The translations under genes were made by a program, and so were the position numbers. A model generated the notes under the pieces. That model had not been told where the DNA came from. It searched no databases and worked only from the letters and a program-made list of their open reading frames with translations. Below are positions 43,646 to 56,232 of a stretch of DNA of 64,000 nt, one piece after another. Within the stretch, counting starts at the first letter, position 1, and each line of letters begins with the position of its first letter. The DNA is from Alentia gelatinosa (taxonomy: Eukaryota; Annelida; Polychaeta; Phyllodocida; Polynoidae). The DNA lies in NCBI GenBank assembly GCA_950022655.1, contig OX465592.1, positions 372,001 to 436,000 on the forward strand, given 5' to 3'.

Positions 43646-45004
43646 AGACCCAGGGGGCCGGGTCCGGTGATGAGGGAGGTGGTCTACCAGCCTACATAAC
43701 CACCACTGACTACCATACAGTAGCCTATATCCCATTATGTCTGCTTGTACAAAGGCGACCAACAGTGAGTAGTATACCCCAAGGGAGGTTAGTGCCTGGA
43801 CATTGTGTAGAGTAGAGCAGTAGTATCCGCAGTGGAAACATCTACGTCAGCGTAGTACTAAGATAGAATGTATATACCTCACTGGTACATACTTGCGTAC
43901 CGCATTTCTACCGCAAGAATATTTCATGAGCTCATGGAATATCTTTTATCATATACCTTCAAATATAAATTGATGAATTGCATGGAGATGGGACAACGTC
44001 CGAGCTGGATTCAAAGTGTGCTCGTACATATTCTTACTGAATGTCAAGGACACAATACTCTTCAAGCACATATTTTACCTTCTCTTTATTTAACGTCCGT
44101 GATCCTCCACGGACGATACGTCGGCGCAGTATTTAAATAGGTTAATGCGGTTATTTCCAACCAATCAGAACGTGTATTCAAAGTAGGTCAGTACCTCATT
44201 CCATACCACCATACTCTGCTGGTATATATTCAATACCAATACTCTAGCAGAGGTTGGTATTTGTGTAACCTACAGGCAGAGGGGTATAAGAAAGAGTGGT
44301 TCGTTGCTCCATGTTTGCGATACATGTGCGGATCGCAGAATAGCGACCCGAGCGCCTGAACGTTGATCAGGAAAGTAAGCGGATCGCGTCGTAATCGTAA
44401 ATCCGCATCGCCGCGTGAAAAGAGGCGTTTAACAATTATCTGTACACACACCACGATGCATCAGTTTGAGATCACTCTCAGGCTATACTTGGTTAAAAAC
44501 GGTCCGGTTTGATATCCTTAAAAACGATGTGTGGCGACAACACGATCCCCGCCCACTGATACCTTCAGCAAACAGCGATACCCACCACAAGACGTCAGCC
44601 CGGTTTTAACTATGGTGCCATCTGTATCTAATTAAATAACTAATGAATCTTTCCCTGCCTCATTCAATATGTGTTACTGAGTTATTGTATCGCTGTCACA
44701 TCATGAAAATCAGCGGTACCAAGTGAATATAGCGATACCACACAATACGGTCCGATACTACAGGAGCAGATTTTCCAGTCGCTAAGATAATGTTATTAAT
44801 TAAAGCTAACGATATCACAAAAACAGGAGCAACAATCCCCTCCTCTGTAGGATATCATAGAAGCCATTGCCCGGTGAGGGTCCAAAAGGTGAATGCCTCG
44901 AGGCACAAAAGATGGTGCTTTTTCCTGATATTTAGGTATGCAATAATAATAAAACGTAGTGACCGAGTCCGGTCTTTTGATGCCATAAATAAGTCCCTCT
45001 CCCT
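43646..45004. other. Non-coding stretch, no supported gene
   Basis: AT-rich; one relative of the 13500 foldback arm at about 44950 (aaaacgtagtgaccgag). The ORFs at 43868 and 44230 have no splice or family support. Confidence 0.4.
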
Positions 45005-45745
45005 GTTCGTCACCCTACAGTCTCAGTCACCAGTGTTCCCCGTCATCTGCGTGTCGGCGCGGAGGGAGTGTTTGTCACCGTACAGACTCAGTCACCAGTG
45101 TTCCACATTATCTGCGTGTCGGTGCGCGGAGTGAGTGTTCGTCACCCTACAGTCTCAGTCACCACGTGTTCCCGTTATCTGCGTGTCGTGCGGAGGGAGT
45201 GTTCGTCACTCTACAGTCTCAGTCACCACGTGTTCCCCGTTATCTGCGTGTCGGCGCGGAGGGAGTGTTCGTCACCCTACAGACTCAGTCACCAGTGTTC
45301 CCCGCTATCTGCGTGTCGGCGCGCGGAGGGAGTGTTCGTCACCCTACAGTCTCAGTCACCACATGTTCCCCGTTATCTGTGTGTCGGCGCGGTGGGTGGG
45401 GATGTTCGTCACTCTACAGACTCAGTCACCACGTGTTCCCCGTTATCTGTGTGTCGTGCGGAGGGAGTGTTCGTCACTCTACAGACTCAGTCACAACGTG
45501 TTCCCCGTTATCTGCGTGTCGGCGCGCGGAGGGAGTGTTCGTCACCCTACAGTCTCAGTCACAACGTGTTCCCCGTTATCTGCGTGTCGGCGCGCGGAGG
45601 GAGTGTTCGTCACCCTACAGTCTCATTCACCACGTGTTCCCGCTATCTGTGTGTCGTGCGGAGGGAGTGTTCATCACCCTACAAACTCAGTCACCACGTG
45701 TTCCCCGTTATCTGCGTGTCGGCGCGGTGGGTGGGGATGTTCGTC
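45005..45745. repeat. About 60-66 bp minisatellite (about 12 copies)
   Basis: Unit tgttcgtcaccctacagtct, cagtcaccacgtgttccccg, ttatctgcgtgtcggcgcgg, aggga. Contains ccctacag and ctcag acceptor-like strings. Three overlapping Val/Ser/Arg-rich frames are artefacts. Confidence 0.93.
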
Positions 45746-45924
45746 TCTTGTCTCGTCCCTGTGGAGCAGAATGACGGAAACCGCGACGTCCGGCAATCAG
45801 AACCCGAGGAGCTGCGTTTTGTTTCTCCTCAGCGATCGTGTTTCTGAAACACTCAGCGACAGGAGAGAGGGACAGGGTTAGACTGGCGTCAGTCCCTTTA
45901 CCATCCACCTAATACATACACAAT

Positions 45925-46148
45925 ATTGACTGGTTTCAGATACAAGCGGCCGTATGCTCCGATAAAAAGTGTCATACAGAAATATCCACCTAATACAAAA
46001 GGTCCATAGAAAAGACATAGGGAGTGTGTAACAGGTTTCAGATAAAAGCGGCTGTATGCGAGTTGACCCTACGCAATATCTTCGCGCGCGCTCGGATATC
46101 ACTACACGTCAACTACTCTGAGCATACGACCGCTTGTATCTGAAACCA
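45925..46148. mobile_element. Foldback elements, family J
   Basis: At 46033-46148 gtttcagataaaagcggctgtatg is mirrored by gcatacgaccgcttgtatctgaaac, with inner arms tgaccctacgcaatatc / gatatcactacacgtca. A left-half copy precedes it at 45932. Confidence 0.7.
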
Positions 46149-46894
46149 GTCCATATTCTGCCTACCCCTCCACCTACCCCAACCCCTCTTTCCCATGAGT
46201 CAGATGTGGTTATGTAGAAATACTTTGAGGTTTATACAGATATTCATCAGAATATCTTAACTCAGAATGCACTACTCTATAGACTGGCCTCAGAGGAAGC
46301 TTACTGAGGGGAGCACACAGCTGTTAACTACACAGTCCAACAGGTCGGCCATAGGCGAGATGCACTGCTCTGATAACAACCAGGAAACTGGGGGAGGGGG
46401 CATGGAGTTGTCCCTCTCCCTTCACTGCCATATAAGGAATACAGTAGGCGTTCTTTAACCCAGCAGCCAAAGTCTGCATTCAGAGCAAACCACGACCTTC
46501 ACCCTGACCTCCTTACAGTGTTAATATCGCCTTGGGACGGTTCTACAGTTTAGTGTTGACCTGAATCTAGTGGGTCAAACCACCCTCGAGGGGTAGGAGG
46601 ATGTGTAGGGTTACAGCGAGCGGCTGGGGTGGTGGTGGGGCATGTCGGAGGAAGGGCATATTAAACATATTAAAACAGAAATATCATAATACGTTTCATC
46701 TTGATTCAGTTTCATCGTTCATGAGAGGCTCATAACGCGAGACTCGAGCACGTCTAGTGGAGGGTGTGCAGTGTGTATGAACGAGACCCGTGAAGAGCAG
46801 CCTTTGAGCACTCTGCGGGAGGCGGGCGGGGGGGGGGGGGGTCGTGAGGGGTGAGAACGAGGTCTAGGGCTAGTCGTGTGGCGGTACGGTGATA

Positions 46895-47292
46895 GCACGT
46901 CGGGGCAGGGCGGGGCAGGGCGGGGCAGGGCGGGGTGGGGCAGGGCAGGGCGGGGCAGGGCGGGGCAGGGCGGGGCAGGGCGGGCAGGGCAGGGCAGGGC
47001 AGGGCGGGGCAGGGCGGGGCAGGGCGGGGCGGGGCAGGGCAGGGCAGGGCAGGGCGGGGCAGGGCGGGGCAGGGCAGGGCAGGGCAGGGCAGGGCGGGGC
47101 GGGGCAGGGCGGGGCAGGGCAGGGCAGGGCGGGGCAGGGCGGGGCAGGGCGGGGCAGGGCAGGGCGGGGCAGGGCGGGGCGGGGCAGGGCGGGGCAGGGC
47201 GGGGCAGGGCGGGGCAGGGCGGGGCGGGGCAGGGCGGGGCAGGGCGGGGCAGGGCAGGGCGGGGCAGGGCGGGGCGGGGCAGGGCAGGGCCC
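46895..47292. repeat. G-rich array of GGGGCA/GGGCG pentamers
   Basis: About 400 bp of gggcagggcggggc permutations with essentially no A or T except single A in gca. C-rich strand gives Pro/Ala/Arg ORFs, G-rich strand Gly/Arg/Ala ORFs; both are artefacts. Strong G-quadruplex potential on the + strand. Confidence 0.95.
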
Positions 47293-47754
47293 GCTGATCC
47301 AATTTCCATGTTTGAGTAATAAAATAGTCGTCGATATATTGATTTTCCATTTGACGCATTTCCACGAGGTTTCCCCGGAAAACCGCCACGAAGCATATGA
47401 ATGTAGGCTTAACCCAGGAGAGGGGGGTAGTCGTGGGTCGAATAATAGATAAACCATAATATGGGTATAGATAAAACCAGCGCATATTGTGAGGTATAGG
47501 AGTGTGTATGACCTACTTGAATGCTGCTCGTAATTTTGATGGACAGCACTGAAAAGACTGAGCTCAATGTAATTGAAGGACTATATCAGTTTATAGAGAT
47601 CTGTGGTAGGAGAGATTCTGTATCAAAATACACGTTCAGTGCGGTTAACAGGCACGACCTAAGAGAAGATAGAAGCAACTAGGAGTACTGAGGTGCAAAA
47701 ACTAATATCATACTATAGCGTTCAAATGAGTTGGAGAGCAACGACTTTGACCCA

Positions 47755-48040
47755 AACGAGTTGTTTTCAGTAATTATTTCACCCCTGTACACACTACAAG
47801 AATGTATGATACACAGGGTACAGACCATTATCTTAACTCTGATTTATCTTAGCTGAAGTGTGAAGTATGATTGCCGACGAAGTTAACTCTTTTTTCCTAC
47901 AGTTGTATCTGAAAAAACTTGTGTAAACGAGAGATACAATGAAGTAAAATAAAGATAAATGGAGAACGGAGTGCGATACTCATAGGGGGATGAAGAACGA
48001 CTTCCCAATGTGAAGCTTATGGGACAAAAACACCAGGGGT
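47755..48040. mobile_element. Family A MITE
   Basis: Left taattatttcacccctgtac and right caccaggggtgagataaatc form the family A ends; interior agcttatgggacaaaaa corresponds to agcctatggagacaaa in other copies. Confidence 0.55.
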
Positions 48041-48159
48041 GAGATAAATCGACTGATAGATGGCAAATAACCTTTGTACTCTTTTGAGTTTATCTCTATC
48101 TTTAATTCTATTTCATGTTTTTTATTGGGTCGGTTCGGTCACAAAGGTCAACTTCTCCA

Positions 48160-49525
48160 GGTGACATGTGTACATCTTATACGTTCGTGTCAGACACACA
48201 ACACACCTCACCCTCACATGTAGCTGGACAGGGGACCCGTCTAGACTTCCCGTTCCTGTCAGACGCACACAACACACCTCACCCTAACTTCTCACAGTGA
48301 GCTGGACAGGAGACCCGTCTAGACTTCCCGTTCCTGTCAGACACACAACACACCTCACCCTCACAGGGAGCTGGACAGGGGACCCGTCTAGACTTCCCGT
48401 TCCTGTCAGACACACACAACACACCTCACCCTCACAGGGAGCTGGACAGGGGACCCGTCTCGACTTCCCGTTCCTGTCAGACACACACAACACACCTCAC
48501 CCTCACATGTAGCTGGACAGGAGACCCGTCTAGACTTCCCGTTCCTGTCAGACACACACAACACACCTCACCCTCACTTCTCACATGTAGCTGGACAGGG
48601 GACCCGTCTAGACTTCCCGTTCCTGTCAGACGCACACAACACACCTCACCCTCACTTCTCACATGTAGCTGGACAGGGGACCCGTCTAGACTTCCCGTTC
48701 CTGTCAGACACACCTCACCCTCACATGTAGCTGGACAGGGGACCCGTCTAGACTTCCCGTTCCTGTCAGACGCACACAACACACCTCACCCTCACTTCTC
48801 ACAGTGAGCTGGACAGGAGACCCGTCTAGACTTCCCGTTCCTGTCAGATGCACACAACACACCTCACCCTCACTTCTCACAGTGAGCTGGACAGGAGACC
48901 CGTCTAGACTTCCCGTTCCTGTCAGACACACACAACACACCTCACCCTCACATGTAGCTGGACAGGGGACCCGTCTAGACTTCCCGTTCCTGTCAGACAC
49001 ACACAACACACCTCACTTCTCACATGTAGCTGGACAGGGGACCCGTCTAGGCTTCCCGTTCCTGTCAGACACACACAACACACCTCACTTCTCACATGTA
49101 GCTGGACAGGGGACCCGTCTAGACTTCCCGTTCCTGTCAGACGCACACAACACACCTCACCCTCACAGGGAGCTGGACAGGAGACCCGTCTAGACTTCCC
49201 GTTCCTGTCAGACGCACCTCACCCTCACATGTAGCTGGACAGGGGACGCGTCTGGACTTCCCGTTCCTGTCAGACACACACAACACACCTCACCCTCACA
49301 GGGAGCTGGACAGGGGACCCGTCTAGACTTCCCGTTCCTGTCAGACGCACAACACACCTCACCCTCACAGTGAGCTGGACAGGGGACCCGTCTAGACTTC
49401 CCGTTCCTGTTAGACACACACAACACACCTCACCCTCACTTCTCACATGTAGCTGGACAGGGGACCCGTCTAGGCTTCCCGTTCCTGTCAGATGCACACA
49501 ACACACCTCACCCTCACAGGGAGCT
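48160..49525. repeat. About 71 bp minisatellite (about 19 copies)
   Basis: Unit agctggacaggggacccgtc, tagacttcccgttcctgtca, gacacacacaacacacctca, ccctcacatgt, with (tt)ctcacagtg and cacaggg variants at the joint. Ends in gtttgtttgtttggtttgat. ORFs on both strands are artefacts. Confidence 0.93.
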
Positions 49526-49924
49526 GTTTGTTTGTTTGTTTGGTTTGATTTTACGTCCAGTCAACCACTATTGGTCCTTTCCAGACTTTCTCAAGGTTCT
49601 TTTACACCACTAGGGTGGTGATCGAATCTATTTTATGAATTCAGGTAGAAATCTCACCCCTACACATTTACCAGGTGAGAGTACTTATACTTTGGTATAG
49701 CAGTAAATCTACCACTGCTGGGGGTGGGACTCGAATCCTTTCAGACACACACCTCACCCTCACTTCTCAGGAAGCACGGACCTTGTTCTTCGCCGACCCC
49801 CGCCGGTAGAGGGCAGCACTAATGGTTTCCTGAATGACGTGGGTCTGTGTGAATGTCATTGTGAAGGTCATTGTGAAGGTCAGGGCCTGAAAGCCTAACA
49901 CCTCACCAGGAGAGGGTCTCAGGC

Positions 49925-50385
49925 CTTTTTAACACTCACCGATGGAAAATGCACCGACAATTTTTGTGAAAATAAAATCGGTCAGGAGTGCACCTCGATA
50001 AAAAACGGTATCCCCGATAAAATGACTGTATGGATTATCGGATTATCTGCACGTTGTTGAGGCGTTCACACCTGAGGACCGATTGTATTATTTGTGCACA
50101 CCGACTAGCGACATTGCGATGACCTTGCACACGGGGTGTTTCGCAAAATACTTTATGTGAGATGCATAAGGATCGGTCGGCGGTGCCAGATTCTTGAATC
50201 TGTGCTCAAAATCGGTAGGTGAAAATCGAATAGATGGGTAATAAACAATAACGACTGGATTTGTATAGGATTGACCGTAAAGGTTAAGACGTAATATCCG
50301 CGCTGTCGATCGGATATTACTACGCCTCAACTACTCGGAGATTACGGCCACTCTAAGACAAAACCAGTGATTATTGTGTACATAT
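49925..50385. mobile_element. Family K and family J element remnants
   Basis: aacactcaccgatggaaaatg..ggatcggtcggcggtgcc (K-like, mirrored text near 50220) followed by taatatccgcgct / gatattactacgcctcaac (J-like foldback, 50285-50345). Confidence 0.45.
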
Positions 50386-50677
50386 TCTGAGGTCCGTGTA
50401 TGATTATAATGGTTTTTTACATGTCAGCGCCGATGGGACATCTGGAGGTAGAGCATACTGCCATTGCCTGCCGCCTCCCGTTTGTCAACTGGCCTTTGAG
50501 GGAGACACGCGGACCTTTGTGTGTGGGGTTCAGACACGAGGTCTCGGGAGTAGCGATAGGCGCATGGCGGCCAGCAATGTATGGACGACGACAGGACCTC
50601 ATTGTAAAGACGAGCTGTGATGAAGCCGGGCCGTTTAACATCTGAGGAGATTCTCCCTGGTCTGTAATATATAGTCC

Positions 50678-50853
50678 TAGGACTGTCCTAGGAGGGACCG
50701 CTTTAGGTAAACTTGGACTGTCCTTTCAAAGGACATGGAGAAGGATGGAGACTTGAAATGTCCTTCCTGGCTGTTTAATGAATCTGTCATTGTCCTCACC
50801 TCGGTCCTGAAATCTCTCCCCTTGGAAGGAGATCTCAATAGGCGTCCTTTCTG
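50678..50853 (-). mobile_element. MITE-like element, family H, reverse copy
   Basis: Reverse complement of 61677-61851: cctaggagggaccgc, cctttcaaaggacatggaga, ctccccttggaaggag and tctcaataggcgtcc align in mirrored order. The two copies lie 11 kb apart. Confidence 0.7.
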
Positions 50854-51604
50854 ATGACAGTAACCTAACTAACCACAATATAACCAATGTACACGCCTCA
50901 ATAACATACTGCAGAGTTTTTAACGATTATATATAAATAATACATATATATTCTCCGTATATACATTTTTCAAATTGAAAAAAACCAACAAAATTGGGCT
51001 TGTCCAAGGGCAAACACATTTATAAGAGAACCAATCAGAGGATGGCTTACATGTGACCCGCCTTCCGAAGGACAGGTCAGGAGAAGGACAAACAACTATG
51101 GACGACTCTAAATAACGGACTCACTCTCCGTCCGGGTCACTCTCCTCCCGCAACTCTCCTATCATTGTCCGTATCGTTCTCACCGTCCCTAAATATTAAA
51201 CAGCCCCCAGATGTGATCTACGGAGTAAGATTCATCCTGTTATTGACCACCGATTACGGAGTCTCCATAGATACCGTAGCAAGAGATTACGTGGTCCGCA
51301 ATCTCCTATCTGTGAAAGTAGGAGATTATGGAAAAAGAATACCTAAACCCTCCTCAAACCACTAAATAAAACTTTATAACAAACTGATAAAGCAAATATC
51401 AGACATAACGCAGCTCCATACTGCCACAAAATGAGTGTAAGTAAGACATGCCCGGAACGAGACTCTAAAAAGACTACCTCGTTAGCGGCCACATCGGGCC
51501 TACCTAATTGGATGGATTCTGTTTTCTTGTGGAGGCTCTATGCTATTTATAGACATAACGAAAGTCTCTAGAAGAACACAGTATGTGCAGCACGATTAGT
51601 GGGT
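50854..51604. other. AT-rich non-coding stretch
   Basis: Nothing supported. An ORF at 51165-51365 lies in sequence without exon signals. Confidence 0.4.
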
Positions 51605-52550
51605 AATCGGCCCCCGCCTCCTGCCGCCTTCACCCTTAAAGGGCTCTCCCACCAGCACACAGGATGTACCGAGATGTGTCGCGAGTTGGTGGACAGGCTA
51701 AGTCGGGCCGCCTCCTGCCGCCTTCACCCTTAAAGGGCTCTCCCACCAGCACACAGGATGTACCGAGATGTGTCGAGAGTTGGCGACAGGCTAAGTCGGG
51801 CCGCCTCCTGCCGCCTTCACCCTTAAAGGGCTCTCCCACCAGCACACAGGATGTACCGAGATGTGTCGCGAGTTGGTTACAGGCTAAGTCGGGCCGCCTC
51901 CTGCCGCCATGGTTCACCCTTAAAGGGCTCTCCCACCAGCACCCAGGATGTACCGAGATGTGTCGCGAGTTGGTGGACAGGCTAAGTCGGGCCGCCTGCT
52001 GCCGCCTTCACCCTTAAAGGGCTCTCCCACCAGCACACAGGATGTACCGAGATGTGTCGCGAGTTGGTGGACAGGCTAAGTCGGGCCGCCTCCTGCCGCC
52101 TTCACCCTTAAAGGGCTCTCCCACCAGCACACAGGATGTACCGAGATGTGTCGCGAGTTGGTGGACAGGCTAAGTCGGGCCGCCTGCCGCCTTCACCCTT
52201 AAAGGGCTCTCCCACCAGCACACAGGATGTACCGAGATGTGTCGCGAGTTGGTGGACAGGCTAAGTCGGGCCGCCTCCTGCCGCCTTCACCCTTAAAGGG
52301 CTCTCCCACCAGCACACAGGATGTACCGAGATGTGTCGCGAGTTGGTGGACAGGCTAAGTCGGGCCGCCTGCTGCCGCCTTCACCCTTAAAGGGCTCTCC
52401 CACCAGCACCCAGGATGTACCGAGATGTGTCGCGAGTTGGTGGACAGGCTAAGTCGGGCTGCCTGCCGCCTTCACCCTTAAAGGGCTCTCCCACCAGCAC
52501 CCAGGATGTACCGAGATGTGTCACGAGTTGGTGGACAGGCTAAGTCGGGC
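51605..52550 (+). repeat. About 94 bp minisatellite (10 copies) whose unit resembles a small terminal exon
   Basis: Unit gatgtaccgagatgtgtcgc, gagttggtggacaggctaag, tcgggccgcctcctgccgcc, ttcacccttaaagggctctc, ccaccagcacacag. After the acceptor-like ccaccagcacacag one frame reads CTEMCRELVDRLSRAASCRL, then HP and a TAA. Confidence 0.93.
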
Positions 52551-52611
52551 TGGGTTTTCAGTATTCACATGCGTTCTACGTGCGAACAGCGTCACTATAC
52601 TCGTTGTGACA

Positions 52612-52830
52612 GACCGCGGTATAGGCCCGTTTCATGCATTGGCCGACGAACACGATGTAGGTTTTTGAGTTCTCCTAAAAGCCCATTTCCACTGGCCGTC
52701 ACCGATCTACACACTTTATACGGTCCTCAGAGGAGTGGACCTTTAGCACTGCTGACGCAAAATGGAAATGGGCCTTTAGGAGAAATAAAAAAATCTACAC
52801 CGTTTCCGTCGGCCAATGGGAACGGGTCTT
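52612..52830. mobile_element. Family K foldback element
   Basis: ggcccgtttcatgcattggccgacg with ttctcctaaaagcccatttcc, mirrored by aatgggcctttaggagaa and ccgtttccgtcggccaatggg. Confidence 0.65.
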
Positions 52831-53175
52831 GTGTTGGACAATATATCATATATAGATCTTGAGGCATAGCAGTGGTGGAGCACCAAACATACACACGTTA
52901 TCACGATAAGATAACCCATCACCGCATGCGACGTATCGCGGCAGACGAGGTAAGACGCATCACAATACTGTAAGATATAACCAGACATACGGAGACATAA
53001 CTCGTGCTGTATTGGTACGTTCTATTCTGCTCCGTCCTTGTCAACGTCAGCAAAACGAAGCTGATTGCAATGCGCGCCCCCGCCCCCCTCCCCCCCCCGC
53101 CCTCACATCGCGCTGGGGGGGGGGGGGAGGAGATCTACCAAGAAGCAGCACCCCCCGGAACACCGCCTCACGCAG

Positions 53176-53732
53176 CACTCTCCAAGCAGAGATCCAGCGC
53201 TCTACTTCCTATGGCCGCTTATATCTATAATCTGGCCCATACGCCAGGTTTTGAAATATCCTAAATTTATAGCACTTTCAGGATTATTTTGTGGTTTACT
53301 TGTAAATAGATGCACAAATTTTTTTGGTAATAATATTCGCTCATTTCTATTATTTGTTATATCATAGTCCTAGGGATTACTTTCTTCAGTGGAAAGCACC
53401 AAATGTGTTGCAGGGTTTTGTTTGTCAACATGACACATGTTCTTACTTGAAGGGGCAGTCTATTCAAATGTGGATTCATATCAAAATGAGGTTCAGAGCT
53501 TAAAAACCCCAGCTGGATTGTCTGTGAAACTCCTTTAACAATTCCTATTTTTCCCTACTCCTAATAAATGAGTTGTTTGAGTTTCATAACTTTTGGCAGA
53601 TGCCTTGTTTTGAATCTGAAATGTTGGCTGGTTCCTCCAGTCCTTAGTGGATACTCAGAGAACCAGCGCATGACGTCACTGGGTTGAGGCAGATATTAGT
53701 GCTCGTGCCACGACAGATCTGCTGGGAGAGCG
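53176..53732. mobile_element. MITE, family E, copy 3
   Basis: cactctccaagcagagatc at left, gatctgctgggagagcg at right; interior colinear with copies 1 and 2 (cctagggattactttctt, tttgtttgtcaacatgacac). Confidence 0.85.
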
Positions 53733-53814
53733 CTCATTGAGCCGCCCCCGCCCCTGACGCCCGCCCAGATGGGCGCCCCTGAGACACACGCGTCCGCCAT
53801 TCACTTACCCCCAG

Positions 53815-53903
53815 AACGAATTCCTCGTCTCCTTCAGAGAAGAGAACCAGTTTGCCGCGGGCCCGATCCGTCTTTAGATGTCGGTGAGCGTCAAGAACTA
53901 GAG
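53815..53903 (+). CDS. Candidate exon B of an unrecognised second gene
   Basis: The acceptor cacttacccccag and donor CTAGAG|GTGAGA enclose 89 nt that accept the phase-1 end of exon A and read RIPRLLQRREPVCRGPDPSL, then DVGERQELE, ending in phase 0. An earlier acceptor (cgcccgcccag before ATG at 53769) would give a 135 nt in-frame version. In another frame the same acceptor gives NEFLVSFREENQFAAGPIRL and a stop, an alternative terminal exon. I do not recognise either reading. Confidence 0.3.
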
Positions 53904-54074
53904 GTGAGACCAACGTAGGCGCTCCGCCTGAGTATACAGGCGGGGAATAGGCTCACATGCCTACAGTAAACTAGGCTAGTCCTATCTGCATTTAGTGAAA
54001 GCTCAAATAGCGATGGTAGAAGCAGGAATCCCCAATATTGTGGTATTTTAGGGGTCGATTCCTCACTCGATAAC

Positions 54075-55090
54075 GTCCCCATGCGGTAGGTCTGTTCCGT
54101 AATGCCCTATTCATTGGCGTTCTCATGCGGCAGGTCTGTCCCGTAATGCCCTATTCATTGGTGTTCTCAGGCGGCAGGTCTGTCCCGTAATGCCCTATTC
54201 ATGGGTGTTCTCAGGCGGCAGGTCTGTCCCGTAATGCCCTATTCATTGGCGATCTCATGAGGCAGGTCTGTTCCGTAATGCCCTATTCATTGGCGATCTC
54301 ATGAGGCAGGTCTGTTCCGTAATGCCCTATTCATGGGTGTTCTCAGGCGGCAGGTCTGTTCCGTAATGCCCTATTCACTGATGTTCTCATGAGGCAGGTC
54401 TGTCCCGTAATGCCCTATTCATTGGTGTTACCATGCGGCAGGTCTGTCCCGTAATACCCTATTCATTGGCATTCTCATGTAGCAGGTCTGTTCCATAATG
54501 CCCTATTGACTGATGTTCTCATGCGGCAGGTCTGTCCCGTAATGCCCTATTCATTGGCATTCTCATGTGGCAGGTCTGTCCCGCAATGCCCTATTCATTG
54601 GCGATCTCATGTGGCAGGTCTGTCCCGTAATGCCCTATTCATTGACGTTCTCACGCGGCAGGTCTGTCCCGTAATGCCCTATTCACTGATGTTCTCATGT
54701 GGCAGGTCTGTCCCGTAATGCCCTATTCATTGGCGATCTCATGAGGCAGGTCTGTTCCGTAATGCCCTATTCATGGGTGTTCTCAGGCGGCAGGTCTGTT
54801 CCGTAATGCCCTATTCATGGCGTTCTCATGAGGCAGGTCTGTTCCGTAATGCCCTATTCATGGGTGTTCTCAGGCGGCAGGTCTGTTCCGTAATGCCCTA
54901 TTCATGGCGTTCTCATGCGGCAGGTCTGTCCCGTAATGCCCTATTCATTGGCGATCTCATGAGGCAGGTCTGTTCCGTAATGCCCTATTCATTGGTGTTC
55001 TCATGCGGCAGGTCTGTTCCGTAATGCCCTATTTATTGGCGTTCTCACGCGGCAGGTCTGTTTCGTAATGCCCTATTCATAGGTGTTCTC
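54075..55090. repeat. 44 bp minisatellite (about 23 copies)
   Basis: Unit ggtctgtcccgtaatgccct, attcattggcgttctcatgc, ggca. Variants at c/t in tgt(c/t)ccg and in the ggc(g/a)(t/a)t segment. Confidence 0.95.
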
Positions 55091-55639
55091 TCGACTATAC
55101 ATCCGACCTCCAGATGACGGAAATGCGGTCGGCGCAGAAACCCCTTCGTTCCGTCCCACTTCAGTCACGTCCTATCTCTATAGGCAACCAGCCATTCTGT
55201 TATGGAGACGGTAGTAGTACCTTAATAACATGACATGTGGTGTGTTTCCAAATAATTCTCATATCAACCTACACAGGACACTCACAGTTCTAGTTTCATC
55301 CAATTTACGTTGAAATTCTCTGAGTGAATATTCAATCATTAGATAGTGAAACTGGGATATAATGTCGATATAATGTGCGAGTCAGACTGACGTGATCCTC
55401 CATGCGCGGTTAGAACGCCGATTCGGAGATGACACCACGGATCATCGGAGAGTCCTGGTCACCCTTCACCCCGAATTAATGAACTAATTAAACACATAAT
55501 CCATCCTTCTCTAATTAACCGTCCGCGGTGCATGCTCGTGAGAACCGCTTGTCTCGGGGACCTGAGTGTTTAATTAACTGGTGAAGGGGAATTCCCGTCC
55601 CGACATCGTTATGATGGTGTTAGTTACGGCGTGCCTGAG

Positions 55640-56232
55640 TACCGGAGGAGTTGACCTCCATCCCCCCGCCACCCCCCGGAGTGAGTACCGGAGTGAGTAC
55701 CGGAGTGAGTACCGGAGTGAGTACCGGAGTGACTACCGGAGTGAGTACCGGAGTGAGTACCGGAGGAGTTCACCTCCATCCCCCCGCCACCCCCCGGAGT
55801 GAGTACCGGAGTGAGTACCGGAGTGAGTACCGGAGTGAGTACCGGAGTGAGTACCGGAGTGAGTACCGGAGGAGTTCACCTCCATCCCCCCGCCACCCCC
55901 CGGAGTGAGTACCGGAGTGAGTACCGGAGTGAGTACCGGAGTGAGTACCGGAGGAGTTGACCTCCATCCCCCCACCACCCCCCGGAGTGAGTCCGGAGTG
56001 AGTACCGGAGTGAGTACCGGAGTGAGTACCGGAGGAGTTGACCTCCATCCCCCCACCACCCCCCGGAGTGAGTACCGGAGTGAGTACCGGAGTGAGTACC
56101 GGAGTGAGTACCGGAGGAGTTGACCTCCATCCCCCCGCCACCCCCCGGAGTGAGTCCGGAGTGAGTCCAGAGTGAGTACCGGAGTGAGTCCGGAGTGAGT
56201 CCGGAGTGAGTACCGGAGTGAGTACCGGAGCG
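55640..56232. repeat. 12 bp array (GAGTACCGGAGT) with a higher-order unit
   Basis: Runs of gagtaccggagt are separated by ggagttcacctccatccccc, cgccaccccc blocks, giving a super-unit of varying length. ORFs of Tyr-Arg-Ser type are artefacts. Confidence 0.93.

Noticed and set aside
45766..45847. Possible exon after gtggagcag (NDGNRDVRQSEPEELRF..)
   Set aside because: The acceptor tract is weak, a second frame is equally open, and it directly follows a repeat array.
46754..47485. Proline/alanine/arginine-rich and collagen-like Gly/Arg ORFs
   Set aside because: Both strands and all frames of the GGGGCA/GGGCG array are open, as expected from composition.
49720..49745. tRNA-like B box (reverse of ggattcgagtccc)
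   Set aside because: No A box or acceptor stem at the right distance on the minus strand; at most a SINE remnant.
50396..50645. Two overlapping 74-81 codon ORFs in a GC-richer segment
   Set aside because: Both frames and the antisense are open, there is no clear splice border, and no recognisable family.
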